Assembly (NCBI RefSeq): GCF_003946145.1
Contig: NZ_RHOC01000004.1
Span: 1 to 64,000 of the forward strand
Direction: 5' to 3'
DNA: 64,000 nt
Source of the DNA: Levilactobacillus huananensis
GTDB lineage: Bacteria > Bacillota > Bacilli > Lactobacillales > Lactobacillaceae
Below are positions 44,741-53,393 of this stretch, piece after piece. Each line of letters starts with the position of its first letter. Position 1 is the stretch's first letter. The position numbers were made by a program, and so were the translations under genes. The notes beneath the pieces were generated by a model, which had not been told where the DNA came from, did no database searches, and saw nothing but the letters and a program-made list of their open reading frames with translations.

Positions 44741-46180
44741 TTATGCTTGCCAGCTGTTATCACCGGTCGTTGTACCAGTACCCTTACCTAACACAAGCTG
44801 TGCCGTGAAGGTTGCCTTTAATTCATCACCAAAGTGCTTGTTCCAGTTATCACCCGTGAAGCTCGTTGCGTCGATGCTGAATTCGTAGTGATACTCGACC
44901 CCAGCCTTATCTTTATAAGTCTGCAGGCCTTTAGCGCCGGTAGTAAAGCCACCTGCAATAACACCAAGCTTGCTTGAAACCGTTGCTGTAGGTTCTCCAG
45001 TCAAGGCTTTGATTGCATCAGCTGATAAGGCCATCTGAACATCCTTACCCGTTAATTTGGCACCCTTTTTCAATGGGTTAATCACATCAACTGCTGTCGT
45101 CGCATCAGCCTTAGGCGCTTTTCCATCTGATGGTGCAGCGGAAACCGTGTTCATCACATTACCAACAGCCATCGAAATCTTAGAGGTTGCCGCAGCCATA
45201 ATATCCACATAGACGGTGTTACCGTAGCTAGCACCCTTAACCGCATCTGCAATCGTCGTGTCAGATTGCGCTCTGTACCCACTAGGTAACTTGCTCTTAA
45301 GGACGTCAGTCAGTGTTTGACCAGAAGCGTTCTTGGCATCATTAACCGCTTGCCCAGCCACAGTCTTCTTATCCGCCGTCGTCCAAGTAGCCTTAGCCAC
45401 TTCTGCCTTCGTCTTAGCATCACGGTATTGAATCGTCACGCTGTTGTCATTCGTGGCTGCTTGGTCGGCAACGTTGACCGTCAAGCCACCGAATTCAGTG
45501 GTCGTGGCGTCTTTGTAGCCTTCACCAGCGTAAATCCAACCAGAGATAGAAGAGTCGCTCTCAGCGGTCACGTAGTAGTATAACGTGCCTTCCTTACTCT
45601 TCGTCACAGCCTTAGAAACCTTGAACGTGTCGTTCTTGTTCAAACCGTAAAGACTAACACGATGGGCTTTGTATTCAGTGTTCTTAGGTGCTGTCCACAG
45701 CGTGTTCTTGTTAACGTTACGCAAGTGGAAGCCAGTCGTCCGTGTTGGCATCGTAGCCTTGTGGGTCGTCGTTGCTTCTTGAACACCACCAGTAAAGGCC
45801 TTTTGGACGCGACCCCCATAGATGTAGCCACGGTACTTGCCATTCATGGAAACGACTTTGTAGTAAACCGTGCCCCGGTTTGTCAATGCCATGTGGTAAG
45901 CGCGGAAGTAATCAGCGGAACGCTTGGAAGCGGCGAGATTTTTCGCTTTGGCTTTGGAAACTACTCGCTTGGCACCGTTCACCGTTCCCGGCTTGGTGTA
46001 GATGGCATTCTTTCCTGTTAGTTGAACGTTTTGACCATCCTTACCCAGTGAAACCTTAGACACAATCTTGGCCTTAGAAGCGGCATTTGCCGTAGTCGGT
46101 GCAATAACGCTGTTGGCAACGCCACCCAGACTCAGTGCGGCCAGACCAACGTAAAGTGATTTTGCTAGAATCGATCTCAT
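44741..46180 (-). CDS. S-layer protein, L. brevis Slp type, copy 2 (479 aa)
   Basis: Signal peptide MRSILAKSLYVGLAALSLGG ending near TANA (33). Shares the wall-binding region (NAIYTKPGTVNGAKRVVSKA, YFRAYHMALTNRGTVYYKVV, NGKYRGYIYGG) and, unlike copies 1 and 3, the ARTTGF-like and LWTAP segments (RTTGFHLRNVNKNTLWTAPK) seen in SlpA as I know it. The C-terminal half (DNSVTIQYRDAKTKAEV onward) has no relation to the C-ends of the other two and ends DNSWQA. ATG at 46180 chosen by GGGGAG upstream. Divergence in the exposed half suggests antigenic or functional specialisation. Confidence 0.9.
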   Translation of the reverse strand: MRSILAKSLYVGLAALSLGGVANSVIAPTTANAASKAKIVSKVSLGKDGQNVQLTGKNAIYTKPGTVNGAKRVVSKAKAKNLAASKRSADYFRAYHMALTNRGTVYYKVVSMNGKYRGYIYGGRVQKAFTGGVQEATTTHKATMPTRTTGFHLRNVNKNTLWTAPKNTEYKAHRVSLYGLNKNDTFKVSKAVTKSKEGTLYYYVTAESDSSISGWIYAGEGYKDATTTEFGGLTVNVADQAATNDNSVTIQYRDAKTKAEVAKATWTTADKKTVAGQAVNDAKNASGQTLTDVLKSKLPSGYRAQSDTTIADAVKGASYGNTVYVDIMAAATSKISMAVGNVMNTVSAAPSDGKAPKADATTAVDVINPLKKGAKLTGKDVQMALSADAIKALTGEPTATVSSKLGVIAGGFTTGAKGLQTYKDKAGVEYHYEFSIDATSFTGDNWNKHFGDELKATFTAQLVLGKGTGTTTGDNSWQA

Positions 46181-46329
46181 TGTATTTTTCTCCCCTAGAA
46201 AAGTAATGTGGTTGAACACGATTTAGTATAGCAGGTGCCCCGATCAATGGAACCCTTGCGGCAAAATTCACTATGTTAATCATGATATCAACTCAACGAG
46301 CCTTTCATAAAAGTCGCAACTAACGCCAA

Positions 46330-46360
46330 CAAAAAAGGCGATCGCCGCCTGGCAATCACC
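46330..46360 (-). terminator. Terminator of the HTH antitoxin-like gene
   Basis: Minus-strand GGTGATTGCC-AGGC-GGCGATCGCC followed by TTTTTT. Confidence 0.8.
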
Positions 46361-46373
46361 CGTAAATTTATTT

Positions 46374-46904
46374 TTAAATATGAGAATTACTCTCATACAT
46401 GGCAAGTTTTCCCAGGAGACTTTCGGCATTAACCTCAGTCTGACGACAATGTTCTCGAATGATTGCTGGGTGCCGCCGCACCATACCCGCAAAAGCCTCT
46501 GGATTCAGTAACCAGCGAAGCTTAACCTCCTGCTCATACGGTTGAAGCGCCATATTGGCCTCAATATCTGCCAAGAGACTGATATCCAGGCCTAAGGCAA
46601 TCGCCGCCTCCGCCTGTGTCAATCCCAGATGCTCGCGGGCCTCACGAATCGCCGCAGGCTCCATGAAATGATATTGACGGCGATAGATGGCAAAATCTGT
46701 GCGGAAATTGTAGTCAGGGTCGTCCACCGGTTCTAGGTATTCCTCCTCGTCCTCAACATCTGCACTCACCGGTACCCAGTAACGGTGAATATTGGCAATT
46801 GGCTCACTAAAAATCATCACCTGTTCCGCCACCTCGATCACGTGAAAATCCACTGGCGCCCCGGTCGTATCCGGATGGCTGACCTGCGCAATAACTTTAA
46901 CCAT
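46374..46904 (-). CDS. HTH domain protein resembling MqsA/HigA-type antitoxins (176 aa)
   Basis: The C-terminal half (about 85-150) holds an XRE HTH: IREAREHLGLTQAEAAIALG followed by DISLLADIEANMALQPYE, with the LRWLLNPEAF ending found in YgiT/MqsA-type antitoxins. The N-terminal half is acidic (VEDEEEYLEPVDDPD) and has no cysteine zinc site. No toxin gene is adjacent, so it could be an orphan antitoxin or a stand-alone regulator. ATG at 46904 with AAGGGGAG upstream. Positioned between S-layer copies 2 and 3. Confidence 0.65.
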   Translation of the reverse strand: MVKVIAQVSHPDTTGAPVDFHVIEVAEQVMIFSEPIANIHRYWVPVSADVEDEEEYLEPVDDPDYNFRTDFAIYRRQYHFMEPAAIREAREHLGLTQAEAAIALGLDISLLADIEANMALQPYEQEVKLRWLLNPEAFAGMVRRHPAIIREHCRQTEVNAESLLGKLAMYESNSHI

Positions 46905-47241
46905 GACTCTGACTCCCCTTCCCAAAGCTCCCATCGTGTCCGTGTACATTGCTTGCGTCTTCCGATCAGTAAGCAACTTGACCCCACTATACAGGAAAAT
47001 TCCCGAAGACTGGTCAGCTATGCCCTATAAATAAATTTATCGCTAAATAACCTCGTCATACGCCAATTACGACATTCATGCCAATAACTTTATCATGTTG
47101 GGTTAATGACCCCACGCAACTAGCGTTTAGTAATGGTTCCCTACGCCAAACGTGTTACGCTTCAATTGCTCCTACTAAGACCCCCAAACGGGCAGAGCAT
47201 GGCGAACTATCACGAGCTAAAACGGGAAAGAAAGTGATTTT
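46905..47241. other. Intergenic region
   Basis: No gene or strong structure seen. Carries the presumed promoters of the HTH gene (minus) and the KTSC-like gene (plus). Confidence 0.3.
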
Positions 47242-47451
47242 ATGCCTCTGACCATAATCAACAGTGAGGTAGTAACCGCGGTATCTTATGCCGAAGGCTG
47301 CGGACTATTGGAGGTACGCCTCAAGAATGGTCAAATTCGCGTCTACTGCAATGTTACCGAAAAGACCTTACTGGAGTTTTTAGATGCTGATGATGTCGAT
47401 TATTTCTATGACGACGTGTTGTGTCACCATTCGTATATTGTGATTGAATAA
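47242..47451 (+). CDS. KTSC-domain-like small protein (69 aa)
   Basis: INSEVVTAVSYAEGCGLLEV, RLKNGQIRVYCNV and a final SYIVIE follow the KTSC domain pattern (small beta domain first described at the C-terminus of some lysyl-tRNA synthetases; stand-alone versions are of unknown function). Acidic. ATG with a weak AAAGAAAG site upstream. Isolated plus-strand gene between the antitoxin-like gene and an IS remnant; may be carried by an integrated or transferred segment. Confidence 0.6.
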   Translation: MPLTIINSEVVTAVSYAEGCGLLEVRLKNGQIRVYCNVTEKTLLEFLDADDVDYFYDDVLCHHSYIVIE

Positions 47452-47504
47452 TAATTACCCATTCTAAAAGGGCTAACTACACGCAAAAAGCCTCTTAAAT
47501 GGGC

Positions 47505-48126
47505 ACCCCAAAAAAACTACCAATCGCTGACCCTTGCCTTGGTAGTTTTTACTTCTTAAATAGATCTTGATATTCACGCTTCGTCATGCTGTCATTTACA
47601 CGATCTTCAGTTTCTTGATTGCGAATATATTTTTCTATTGTCCTTTGGTTCAAACCAACTGTACTCACGTAATATCCACGAGCCCAAAACTTTGATTTAC
47701 GTAATTGTACTTTAAATTCGTATGGCGTTCATGAATTATCACGGCACTTCGCCCTTTCAAATACCCCATAAGACCAGCGACACTCATCTTAGGTGGAATT
47801 CTAACCAGCATATGGATATGGTCTGGCATTGCATGTGCTTCAATAATCTCAACATCTTTTAACTCACACAACCTTCTTAATATTATGGCCAATATCTGCT
47901 CTTAACTCTCCAAAAATAACTTTTCACCGATACTTGGGGCAAAAGATTATGTGGTACTTACAATTCCATCTAGTATGTGCTAAGCTACTATCGTCTTTGG
48001 ACTTCTTAGACATGTAAAACACCCTTTCGATACTATTTTTTGTTGGTTTCTGTTAAATAGTATATAGAAAGGGTGTTTTGGGCCAAAGCCTTTTTCACCC
48101 CCCCACAAGTTTTACTTGTGGGGGTA
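47505..48126 (-). mobile_element. Dead IS200/IS605-type insertion element (tnpA only)
   Basis: Ends carry imperfect hairpins typical of IS200: AAAACTACCAA / TTGGTAGTTTT at 47510-47550 and CCCCACAAGT / ACTTGTGGGG at 48101-48123. A long inverted repeat AAAACACCCTTTC / GAAAGGGTGTTTT (48016-48079) lies between the transposase start and the left end. No tnpB is present. The transposase is broken (see pseudogene). Confidence 0.75.
47549..48013 (-). pseudogene. tnpA: IS200/IS605 transposase TnpA, inactivated
   Basis: Y1 transposase of about 154 codons. It starts MSKKSKDDSSLAHTRWNCKY and reads HIIFCPKYR, after which an in-frame TGA replaces an expected Arg codon. A frameshift follows near the NIKK region, then the intact HUH part AHAMPDHIHMLVRIPPKMSV. 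A second one-base loss near NLKYN precedes the final block with the Tyr-containing helix (RTIEKYIRNQ) and stop at 47549. Three lesions mean no active enzyme. Confidence 0.8.
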
Positions 48127-48143
48127 TTTAACCTAATTAATAG

Positions 48144-48172
48144 AAAAAACCCGATTCCGTATGGAATCGGGC
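48144..48172 (-). terminator. Terminator of the third S-layer gene
   Basis: Minus-strand CCCGATTCCATACGGAATCGGG, an 8-9 bp perfect stem, followed by TTTTTT. Confidence 0.9.
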
Positions 48173-48207
48173 CTTTCTCAATACAAGCACAAATCAATTA
48201 TTAAAAA

Positions 48208-49518
48208 TTAGTTTGCGGGAGTAAAGTCACCAGTCGAAGCTGGATTTTCAGTTACACTACCCTTAACAGCAGTGTAGTAAACGTTAGAAGCTGAACCGAA
48301 GGCACCTTGGTCAGCACTCTTGATAGTGAATTGGTATGCAGGTTGCTTACCGTTGACAGCTGCATCCTTAGTCTTAACAGTGAACGTGTTAAGCTTATCA
48401 GTAGTCAATTGGGCAACAATGTCAGTACCGCTCATAGTAAGGCCTTCAGGTTGAGTAAATGCCTTGTCCTTGGCAACGATAGTGACAGGGTCAGTATCTG
48501 CACCAGTACCTGCCCAGAATTCAGTCAACAAGCCTTGTGCATCGGCACCAGCACTTTGGTTATCAACAATTGGAGTAAAGGTCATAGCCTTGGCTTCGTT
48601 AGCAGTTACATATACGAGAACTGAACTGCCCTTAACAACTGAGTCAGTATCACCATTGACAGTTGCGTTGCCGTAACCAGCAGGGATATTGTTCTTGTCT
48701 GAAACAGCCGTAGCAAGATCTGCTGCAGTCATACTTGCAGCACCCTTCAAGTCAAGTACCTTAGAAGATACTTCCTTGGCAGTGTTCTTGTCAATGTACT
48801 TAACAGTGATACCATTCTCAGCTTGAACTGCATCACTAGCAGTAGTAGAAACTGCACCCGCGTAAATCCAACCACTTACAGTTGGGTGAGTAGCATCTTC
48901 AACATAGTAGTACAATGTGTTTTCACGAGTCTTAGTCTCTGCCTTAGTAACAGTTAACTTGTCACCGGCAAATGGAGTCGTGTTGATAACACGTTGTGAA
49001 GCCTTGTGTTCAGTGTACTTAGGTGCAGTCCACGTAACATTGTGAGTACCAGGGTTCTTGAAGTAAACCGTCTTGTTAAGCATTGCATCAGTAGTCTTAG
49101 GAGTAGTGGTTTCAGCCTTAACGATTCCACGGCTGAATTCGCCTTCCTTTTTACCAGCGTAAACATAACCACGGTACTTACCATTCATGGTAACGACCTT
49201 GTAGTAAACGGCACCCTTGTTAGTAGTAACCGTACGGTATGCCCAGAAGTAGTCAGCTGACTTACCTGAGTTAGCCAACTTCTTCATCTTTGCCTTAGAA
49301 GCAACTACCTTAGCACCCTTAGTAGTACCAGGCTTAGTGAATAAGGCGTTGGTACCCGTTGATTCAACGTTAGTGTCATCTTTAGTGACAGTCAAATCGG
49401 TTTCGGCACCGGCTTTAGCATATGACTTTGCAGATGCGTTAGTTGAAACAGCAGCTACAGAAGCAAAGCTAAGAGCAGCGAGTCCTAAATAAAGAGATTT
49501 CTTTAAACTGGATTGCAT
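48208..49518 (-). CDS. S-layer protein, L. brevis Slp type, copy 3 (436 aa)
   Basis: Signal peptide MQSSLKKSLYLGLAALSFAS ending near NASA (30), nearly the same as that of SlpA of L. brevis as I recall it. Wall-binding N-terminal region with NALFTKPGTTKGAKVVASKA, YFWAYRTVTTNKGAVYYKVV and NGKYRGYVYAG; C-terminal half ends STGDFTPAN like copy 1. Codons are strongly biased (few synonymous codons, AAC/GTT/ACT rich), suggesting this is the highly expressed copy. Start at 49518 with GGAGG 10 nt upstream. The region upstream is AT-rich and long, as expected for a strong multi-promoter S-layer gene. Confidence 0.92.
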   Translation of the reverse strand: MQSSLKKSLYLGLAALSFASVAAVSTNASAKSYAKAGAETDLTVTKDDTNVESTGTNALFTKPGTTKGAKVVASKAKMKKLANSGKSADYFWAYRTVTTNKGAVYYKVVTMNGKYRGYVYAGKKEGEFSRGIVKAETTTPKTTDAMLNKTVYFKNPGTHNVTWTAPKYTEHKASQRVINTTPFAGDKLTVTKAETKTRENTLYYYVEDATHPTVSGWIYAGAVSTTASDAVQAENGITVKYIDKNTAKEVSSKVLDLKGAASMTAADLATAVSDKNNIPAGYGNATVNGDTDSVVKGSSVLVYVTANEAKAMTFTPIVDNQSAGADAQGLLTEFWAGTGADTDPVTIVAKDKAFTQPEGLTMSGTDIVAQLTTDKLNTFTVKTKDAAVNGKQPAYQFTIKSADQGAFGSASNVYYTAVKGSVTENPASTGDFTPAN

Positions 49519-49884
49519 AATTTTTCTTCCTCCAAACATAATATATGTAATTTATCAAGCAAGAATAGTATAACTGAAGTTAGCGTATTTGTTAAGAATT
49601 ATATTCCACAAATTGTTAACCGCCATTAGCTATCCCCTAACTACGACATTGATTATAGACGGATAAGTCCCGTTTAACAAGGATTTGCCCTTCTTTGTCG
49701 TTGGAATGAAACAATAAGCCCCTCTTTGTAATATTCTTGTCATCTAAGTTAAAGTTATCACACGTTATTAAAATATTAGTAACGCACTGGCTGATTCCAT
49801 AACATATTTTGCATTTTTTTAAAGCTTAATGTGTCGTTAAGGAAAGTCACTTTACTTGCAAAGACTGTCCCTCGGATATACACT
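49519..49884. promoter_or_regulatory. Upstream region of the third S-layer gene
   Basis: No gene. AT-rich, with several TATA-type -10 candidates for the minus-strand S-layer gene; individual promoters cannot be fixed by eye. Confidence 0.35.
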
Positions 49885-50022
49885 GTGGTCAATTAAATGA
49901 AAGGGGGTGATGCTTTTTGGCAACTGGAAATAGTTACCTCAAAGTGATCGCTTCCGCGGAGAACGGAAGCAATTAACCACTTTAAGGTGAGCGTCGGCGA
50001 AATCATTCGCCGGCGCTTTTTG
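49885..50022 (+). pseudogene. Remnant of a type I (holin-like) toxin gene
   Basis: Begins with AAAGGGGGTGATGCTT and ends with CAATTAACCACTTTAAGGTGAG plus a GCG-TCGGCG / CGCCGGCGC hairpin and TTTTT (49991-50022). I recognise this frame as that of the small holin-like toxin genes of lactobacilli, but the usual ~30-codon toxin frame between the two is gone; only a seven-codon ATG frame remains. A TTGCAA/TATACA promoter-like pair precedes it. Confidence 0.5.
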
Positions 50023-50035
50023 CTATATAAAGAGT

Positions 50036-50208
50036 GCGCAAGCAGGCCGCTAGTCAGTGAGCATTAACGTCAATAACGTGAGTGACCCGGGCTTGGTTAC
50101 TTGCGTTATTGGGGTTACGCGGAGCTGACTGCCTGCTGTAGCACGTTTCGACCATAGATACTGAATGCCACCCGTAAGGCCTGAGAGCACCAACTCTCAG
50201 GCCTTTTC
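50036..50208 (+). ncRNA. Structured RNA element, copy A, with terminator
   Basis: A ~110-nt element (50041-50149) closely matched by copy B on the opposite strand at 55.2 kb. The stem AGCAGGC/GCCTGCT encloses AGTCAG/CTGACT and a long hairpin (CAATAAC...GTTATTG). Relative to copy B, changed pairs are compensated. In the plus-strand RNA the AGTGACC/GGTTACT helix pairs fully via a G-U, whereas the other strand would have an A-C mismatch, so plus is the RNA strand. It ends in AAGGCCTGAGAG / CTCTCAGGCCTT and TTTT (50176-50208). Confidence 0.6.
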
Positions 50209-50486
50209 TGATCCAAAGGTCACTCCCAATCCGCCTCCAAGTCAAAACCAGCTACCGTAATTTCTCTAAACACCTATCTAAATCCCACTATTTATAGCAA
50301 GTAACGGCGTCACGCCCCACCTCCAGCTAACTGATCCCTACGCCTCATCACCCCATCACCAAATCAGCACAACAAAAAAACGACCGGCACCCCTCACCCA
50401 CCAATCTTCTCAGTGGGTAAAACGATCACCGAATCGTTCTATCTTTTCCTATATTAAGTTCATTTTCGGTACCACGTTATCACGTT
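50209..50486. other. Intergenic region between the RNA element and the aminotransferase gene
   Basis: No gene. Contains a run of seven A near 50370 followed by CCGGCACCC; a hairpin terminator for the minus-strand aminotransferase gene is not clear. Confidence 0.25.
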
Positions 50487-51701
50487 CTAGACCACGGGCT
50501 TAGCCGTATGCAAGGCCGCCTTAATCTGATCACCCAACCGGTGCATCCCCTCATCAATCGTTTCGGGTGCCAGGCCAGTGAAGCTCAGCCGGAATCCATT
50601 ACGCACATTGCGGTCTGGATAGAAGTTGGTCGACGGCACGTAGCTGACGTGTGCTTGCGGGATAATCGTCTCACTTAACAGCCTGTCGGCATCGAGTTCC
50701 TCGGGTAAGGTGACCCAGTTGAAGAAGCCCCCCTCGGGCCGCGTAAAACTAACCTCATCGGGGAAGTAATCCTCGAGAGCTTGAATCATAGCGGCACACT
50801 TCCGCTGATAGTCGGCCTTCAAGATCCCAACGTGAGCATCGAGATCGTTGGCCGTCAGATAGGCATCAACGGCCGCGTGAACGATGTTATTGGCCTCAAG
50901 GTCACTGGCCTGGCGTGCCCGCAGAATTGCCGTCAGGAGGTCCCCATCGGCCACCAGCCAGCCCGTCCGCAGTCCCGGCATCAGAATCTTAGACATACTG
51001 GAGACGAAGATCACGCGTCCCTCGGTATCGAAGGCCTTGATGGCTGGCAGTGGCAGGTGTTCATACCCGAGGTCGCGATAAGGCGAATCCTCGAGAATCA
51101 CGAAGTCATACTTATTGGCTAAAGCCACCAACTGCTGGCGCTTGCCCACGGTCATAGTGATCCCCGTTGGGTTATGATAATCCGGCACGGTGTAGAGTAA
51201 CTTGATATTCGGATGCTGCCTCAGGGTATCTTCCAATGCATTCAGGTCGATCCCATCATCTTGTAACGGCACGCCGTAATACGTTGGGGCATAGAGGTCA
51301 AAGGCAGCCAAGGCCCCGACATAAGACGGCGCCTCCACGACGACCTCATCGCCAGGATTCAACAATGTCTTGGCAACCAGTTCGAGCGCCTGTTGGCCAC
51401 CCACGGTTAGGACCACGTGATCCCCGGTGGTCTGGACCTGGCCCCACTTGCCAATTCGCCGGGCGAGCTGATCGCGTAACCCAGCGTTGCCTTGGGCCGT
51501 CTGGTATTGAAATAGGTGCGCACCTTGGTTTCTAATCGCGGTGTCAAAGGCCGTGCGCATGGCCTGGACCGGGAAGAGGTCCTGGTTAGGACTCCCGGCT
51601 GCAAAGGAGATGGCGCGTGGGTCATCATCTTTCGTGAATAGGCCACTTAACGCCGACGGAACATCTGGATTAACGCGTTGTGCTAACAAGTCTTTCATCA
51701 T
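50487..51701 (-). CDS. PLP-dependent class I aminotransferase, 2-aminoadipate/aromatic type (404 aa)
   Basis: Fold-type I aminotransferase without the MocR HTH. VLTVGGQQALELVAKTLLNP, PDYHNPTGITM (Asn and Tyr for PLP), ILEDSPYRDLGY and SSMSKILMPGLRTGWL with the PLP Lys are intact. Resembles 2-aminoadipate transaminase LysN-type enzymes; in lactobacilli such genes often act on aromatic or branched-chain amino acids. ATG at 51701 chosen from AAAGGG 8 nt upstream. Divergent from a LysR regulator 203 bp away, which likely controls it. Confidence 0.9.
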   Translation of the reverse strand: MMKDLLAQRVNPDVPSALSGLFTKDDDPRAISFAAGSPNQDLFPVQAMRTAFDTAIRNQGAHLFQYQTAQGNAGLRDQLARRIGKWGQVQTTGDHVVLTVGGQQALELVAKTLLNPGDEVVVEAPSYVGALAAFDLYAPTYYGVPLQDDGIDLNALEDTLRQHPNIKLLYTVPDYHNPTGITMTVGKRQQLVALANKYDFVILEDSPYRDLGYEHLPLPAIKAFDTEGRVIFVSSMSKILMPGLRTGWLVADGDLLTAILRARQASDLEANNIVHAAVDAYLTANDLDAHVGILKADYQRKCAAMIQALEDYFPDEVSFTRPEGGFFNWVTLPEELDADRLLSETIIPQAHVSYVPSTNFYPDRNVRNGFRLSFTGLAPETIDEGMHRLGDQIKAALHTAKPVV

Positions 51702-51903
51702 TGAGCTCACCCTTTCTAGTCGCGTCCAGCCCCTACCAGACACGCTGACTACCCCTTAGGTGTCGGAATATCCCAACCACCCAATAAAAGCTTCCTGGCT
51801 TTCACAGAGTATGATAGAATACCCGTGACAGAAAAACGAGTTCAACTATCTCGAAATTGCGTGAATGTAATTCATCTTAACCAATCGGAGGGGGTCACGC
51901 ACC

Positions 51904-52824
51904 ATGTTACCATTTGCATATCGGGTCTTTCAGGCCATTGTTCAAGAACACACTTTTTACCGGGCCGCACAGACACTCAATGTGACGCCATCGGCCATCA
52001 GTCACTCGGTCAACCAACTGGAGAAGGAACTGGGCTTTCCCCTCTTCATTCGGAATCGATCCGGCGTCGAACTCACCACAGACGGCCAGAGCGTCTTACC
52101 ACTGATTCAAGCAATCATCAATGCCGAGGATCGGCTCCAACAAGCCGCCGCTAATATCCACGGTCTCAATGCGGGATCGGTGCGCATCGGGGCGTTCTCC
52201 TCGGTCTGCATCAACTGGCTGCCACCGATCATCCGCCAGTTCCGTCAGGACTACCCGCAGATCGCCATCAACGTTGAACAGGCTGGCTTCGGGGAGATTG
52301 CGGCGGCCGTCAAGACCGGCCGTCTCGACCTGGGACTGTCGGCATTACCCGTCTCTGAGAAGCTGACCGTCTTACCCCTAGTCAAGGATGCCATCTACTG
52401 CATCACGCCCAACGACTTCGTTCCCGCTAACCACACCACGGTGACGGCGGCCGACCTGGTCGATCAGAACTTCATCCTCCAACGAGGCGACTACGACAAA
52501 GATACCAAGGCCGCGTTGGACCACTACCAGATCCGGCCAAACGCCCTGCGCTTCTCAATCGACGACCAATCGATTCTGGCAATGGTCGAGGCCGGCATGG
52601 GCATGGGGATCTTGCCCGAGCTAGCTCTTGAACGCGTCACTGGGAACGTCAACGTCTACCCCTTCGACAAGCAGTTCTACCGGACGATCTGTCTGGTCGT
52701 CAATGCCGAACAGGCCAAGGCCCCATCAACGGCCAAGCTACTACGAGCGATTAACGACTATGTTGAAGCCACCTACCCGGATAAGGTCTTGACGCATAGT
52801 GCTGGGAATAATGACGCTATGTAG
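51904..52824 (+). CDS. LysR family transcriptional regulator (306 aa)
   Basis: N-terminal winged HTH (FQAIVQEHTFYRAAQTLNVT followed by PSAISHSVNQLEKELGFPLF) and a C-terminal effector domain with VRIGAFSSVCINWLPPIIRQ, LDLGLSALPV, and GMGMGILPELA. Full length. GGAGGGGG upstream of the ATG. It is divergent from the aminotransferase gene, the usual LysR arrangement, so that gene and itself are the likely targets; the effector is unknown. Confidence 0.93.
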   Translation: MLPFAYRVFQAIVQEHTFYRAAQTLNVTPSAISHSVNQLEKELGFPLFIRNRSGVELTTDGQSVLPLIQAIINAEDRLQQAAANIHGLNAGSVRIGAFSSVCINWLPPIIRQFRQDYPQIAINVEQAGFGEIAAAVKTGRLDLGLSALPVSEKLTVLPLVKDAIYCITPNDFVPANHTTVTAADLVDQNFILQRGDYDKDTKAALDHYQIRPNALRFSIDDQSILAMVEAGMGMGILPELALERVTGNVNVYPFDKQFYRTICLVVNAEQAKAPSTAKLLRAINDYVEATYPDKVLTHSAGNNDAM

Positions 52825-52892
52825 AAAAGAACAGTTTAGCTGATAAGCCAACTGCCTCTTAGCACACGTTTCAGCCATATACCTTTAGAAAC

Positions 52893-52932
52893 ACAGAAGC
52901 GCCTGGGACAAAATCCCAGACGCTTCTTTTAG
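52893..52932. terminator. Terminator after the LysR gene, shared with the convergent gene
   Basis: AGAAGCGCCTGGGA-CAAAA-TCCCAGACGCTTCT followed by TTTTAG on the plus strand; also suitable for the minus-strand gene ending at 52948. Confidence 0.9.
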
Positions 52933-52947
52933 TTTGTGCCGTGTAGC

Positions 52948-53217
52948 TTACCGGGCAGCCAGAACCAGGTTGGTGAAGGTGGTACGCTGGTCGATCGTCA
53001 TCTTGTGCGTCTCCACCAAAGCGCTGTCCACGTCGACCCAGCTATTCCCATCATTGTTGGACCAGATAATGTCAGGCTCGGTCATGGGGTCTTCGTCGAG
53101 GCCTTCAGGGGTGAAGATGGTGAGATCTTGGGCGAGACGCGTGACCTCGACATCGGTCAGCGTGCCGGATAACCAGGCGGTGGCTATGGAGAGTAGGGAA
53201 AGTTTGGTGTTTTTCAT
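52948..53217 (-). CDS. Hypothetical small protein (89 aa)
   Basis: Not recognised. NTKLSLLSIATAWLSGTLTD may be a weak hydrophobic start, but there is no clear cleavage site. The rest is acidic with TIFTPEGLDEDPMTEPDIIW. GAGGGGAG before the ATG and a strong terminator after the stop support expression. It lies beside a CRISPR-like remnant and the sigma-factor operon but has no evident link. Confidence 0.6.
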   Translation of the reverse strand: MKNTKLSLLSIATAWLSGTLTDVEVTRLAQDLTIFTPEGLDEDPMTEPDIIWSNNDGNSWVDVDSALVETHKMTIDQRTTFTNLVLAAR

Positions 53218-53291
53218 TGCGGCACTCCCCTCTTTTAATTTTGCTTATGGATTAAGTATAGTTTTTTGACTGACCAATATAATTATGTTTG

Positions 53292-53393
53292 GTCCCCACT
53301 ACGGTCAAATCAACAGACCTTAGACCCGAAGATTTACCAGACAGCCTAGGGGGTGGGGTCCCTACTACAGTCAAATCAACGGACCTTAGACCT
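53292..53393. CRISPR. Two-repeat remnant of a CRISPR array, type II-A-like
   Basis: Two 36-bp direct repeats (53292-53327 and 53358-53393) agree at 32 of 36 positions and are separated by exactly 30 bp, the repeat/spacer geometry of type II-A arrays. Reverse-complemented, each reads GGTCTAAGGTC then TTGATTTGAC and ends GGGAC, similar in the TTGATTTGAC core and GAC end to lactobacillar type II-A repeats. No cas gene or tracrRNA is visible in the window. A protein frame (53289-53585) that spans them has no ribosome site and was rejected. Other parts of 53218-53635 hold no gene. Confidence 0.5.

Noticed and set aside
50054-50245. Minus-strand frame ending RQSAPRNPNNAS... IDVNAH
   Set aside because: It overlaps RNA element A antisense. 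The homologous frame at 54999-55253 differs at first and second codon positions and the changes are compensatory in an RNA fold, so I treat both as non-coding.
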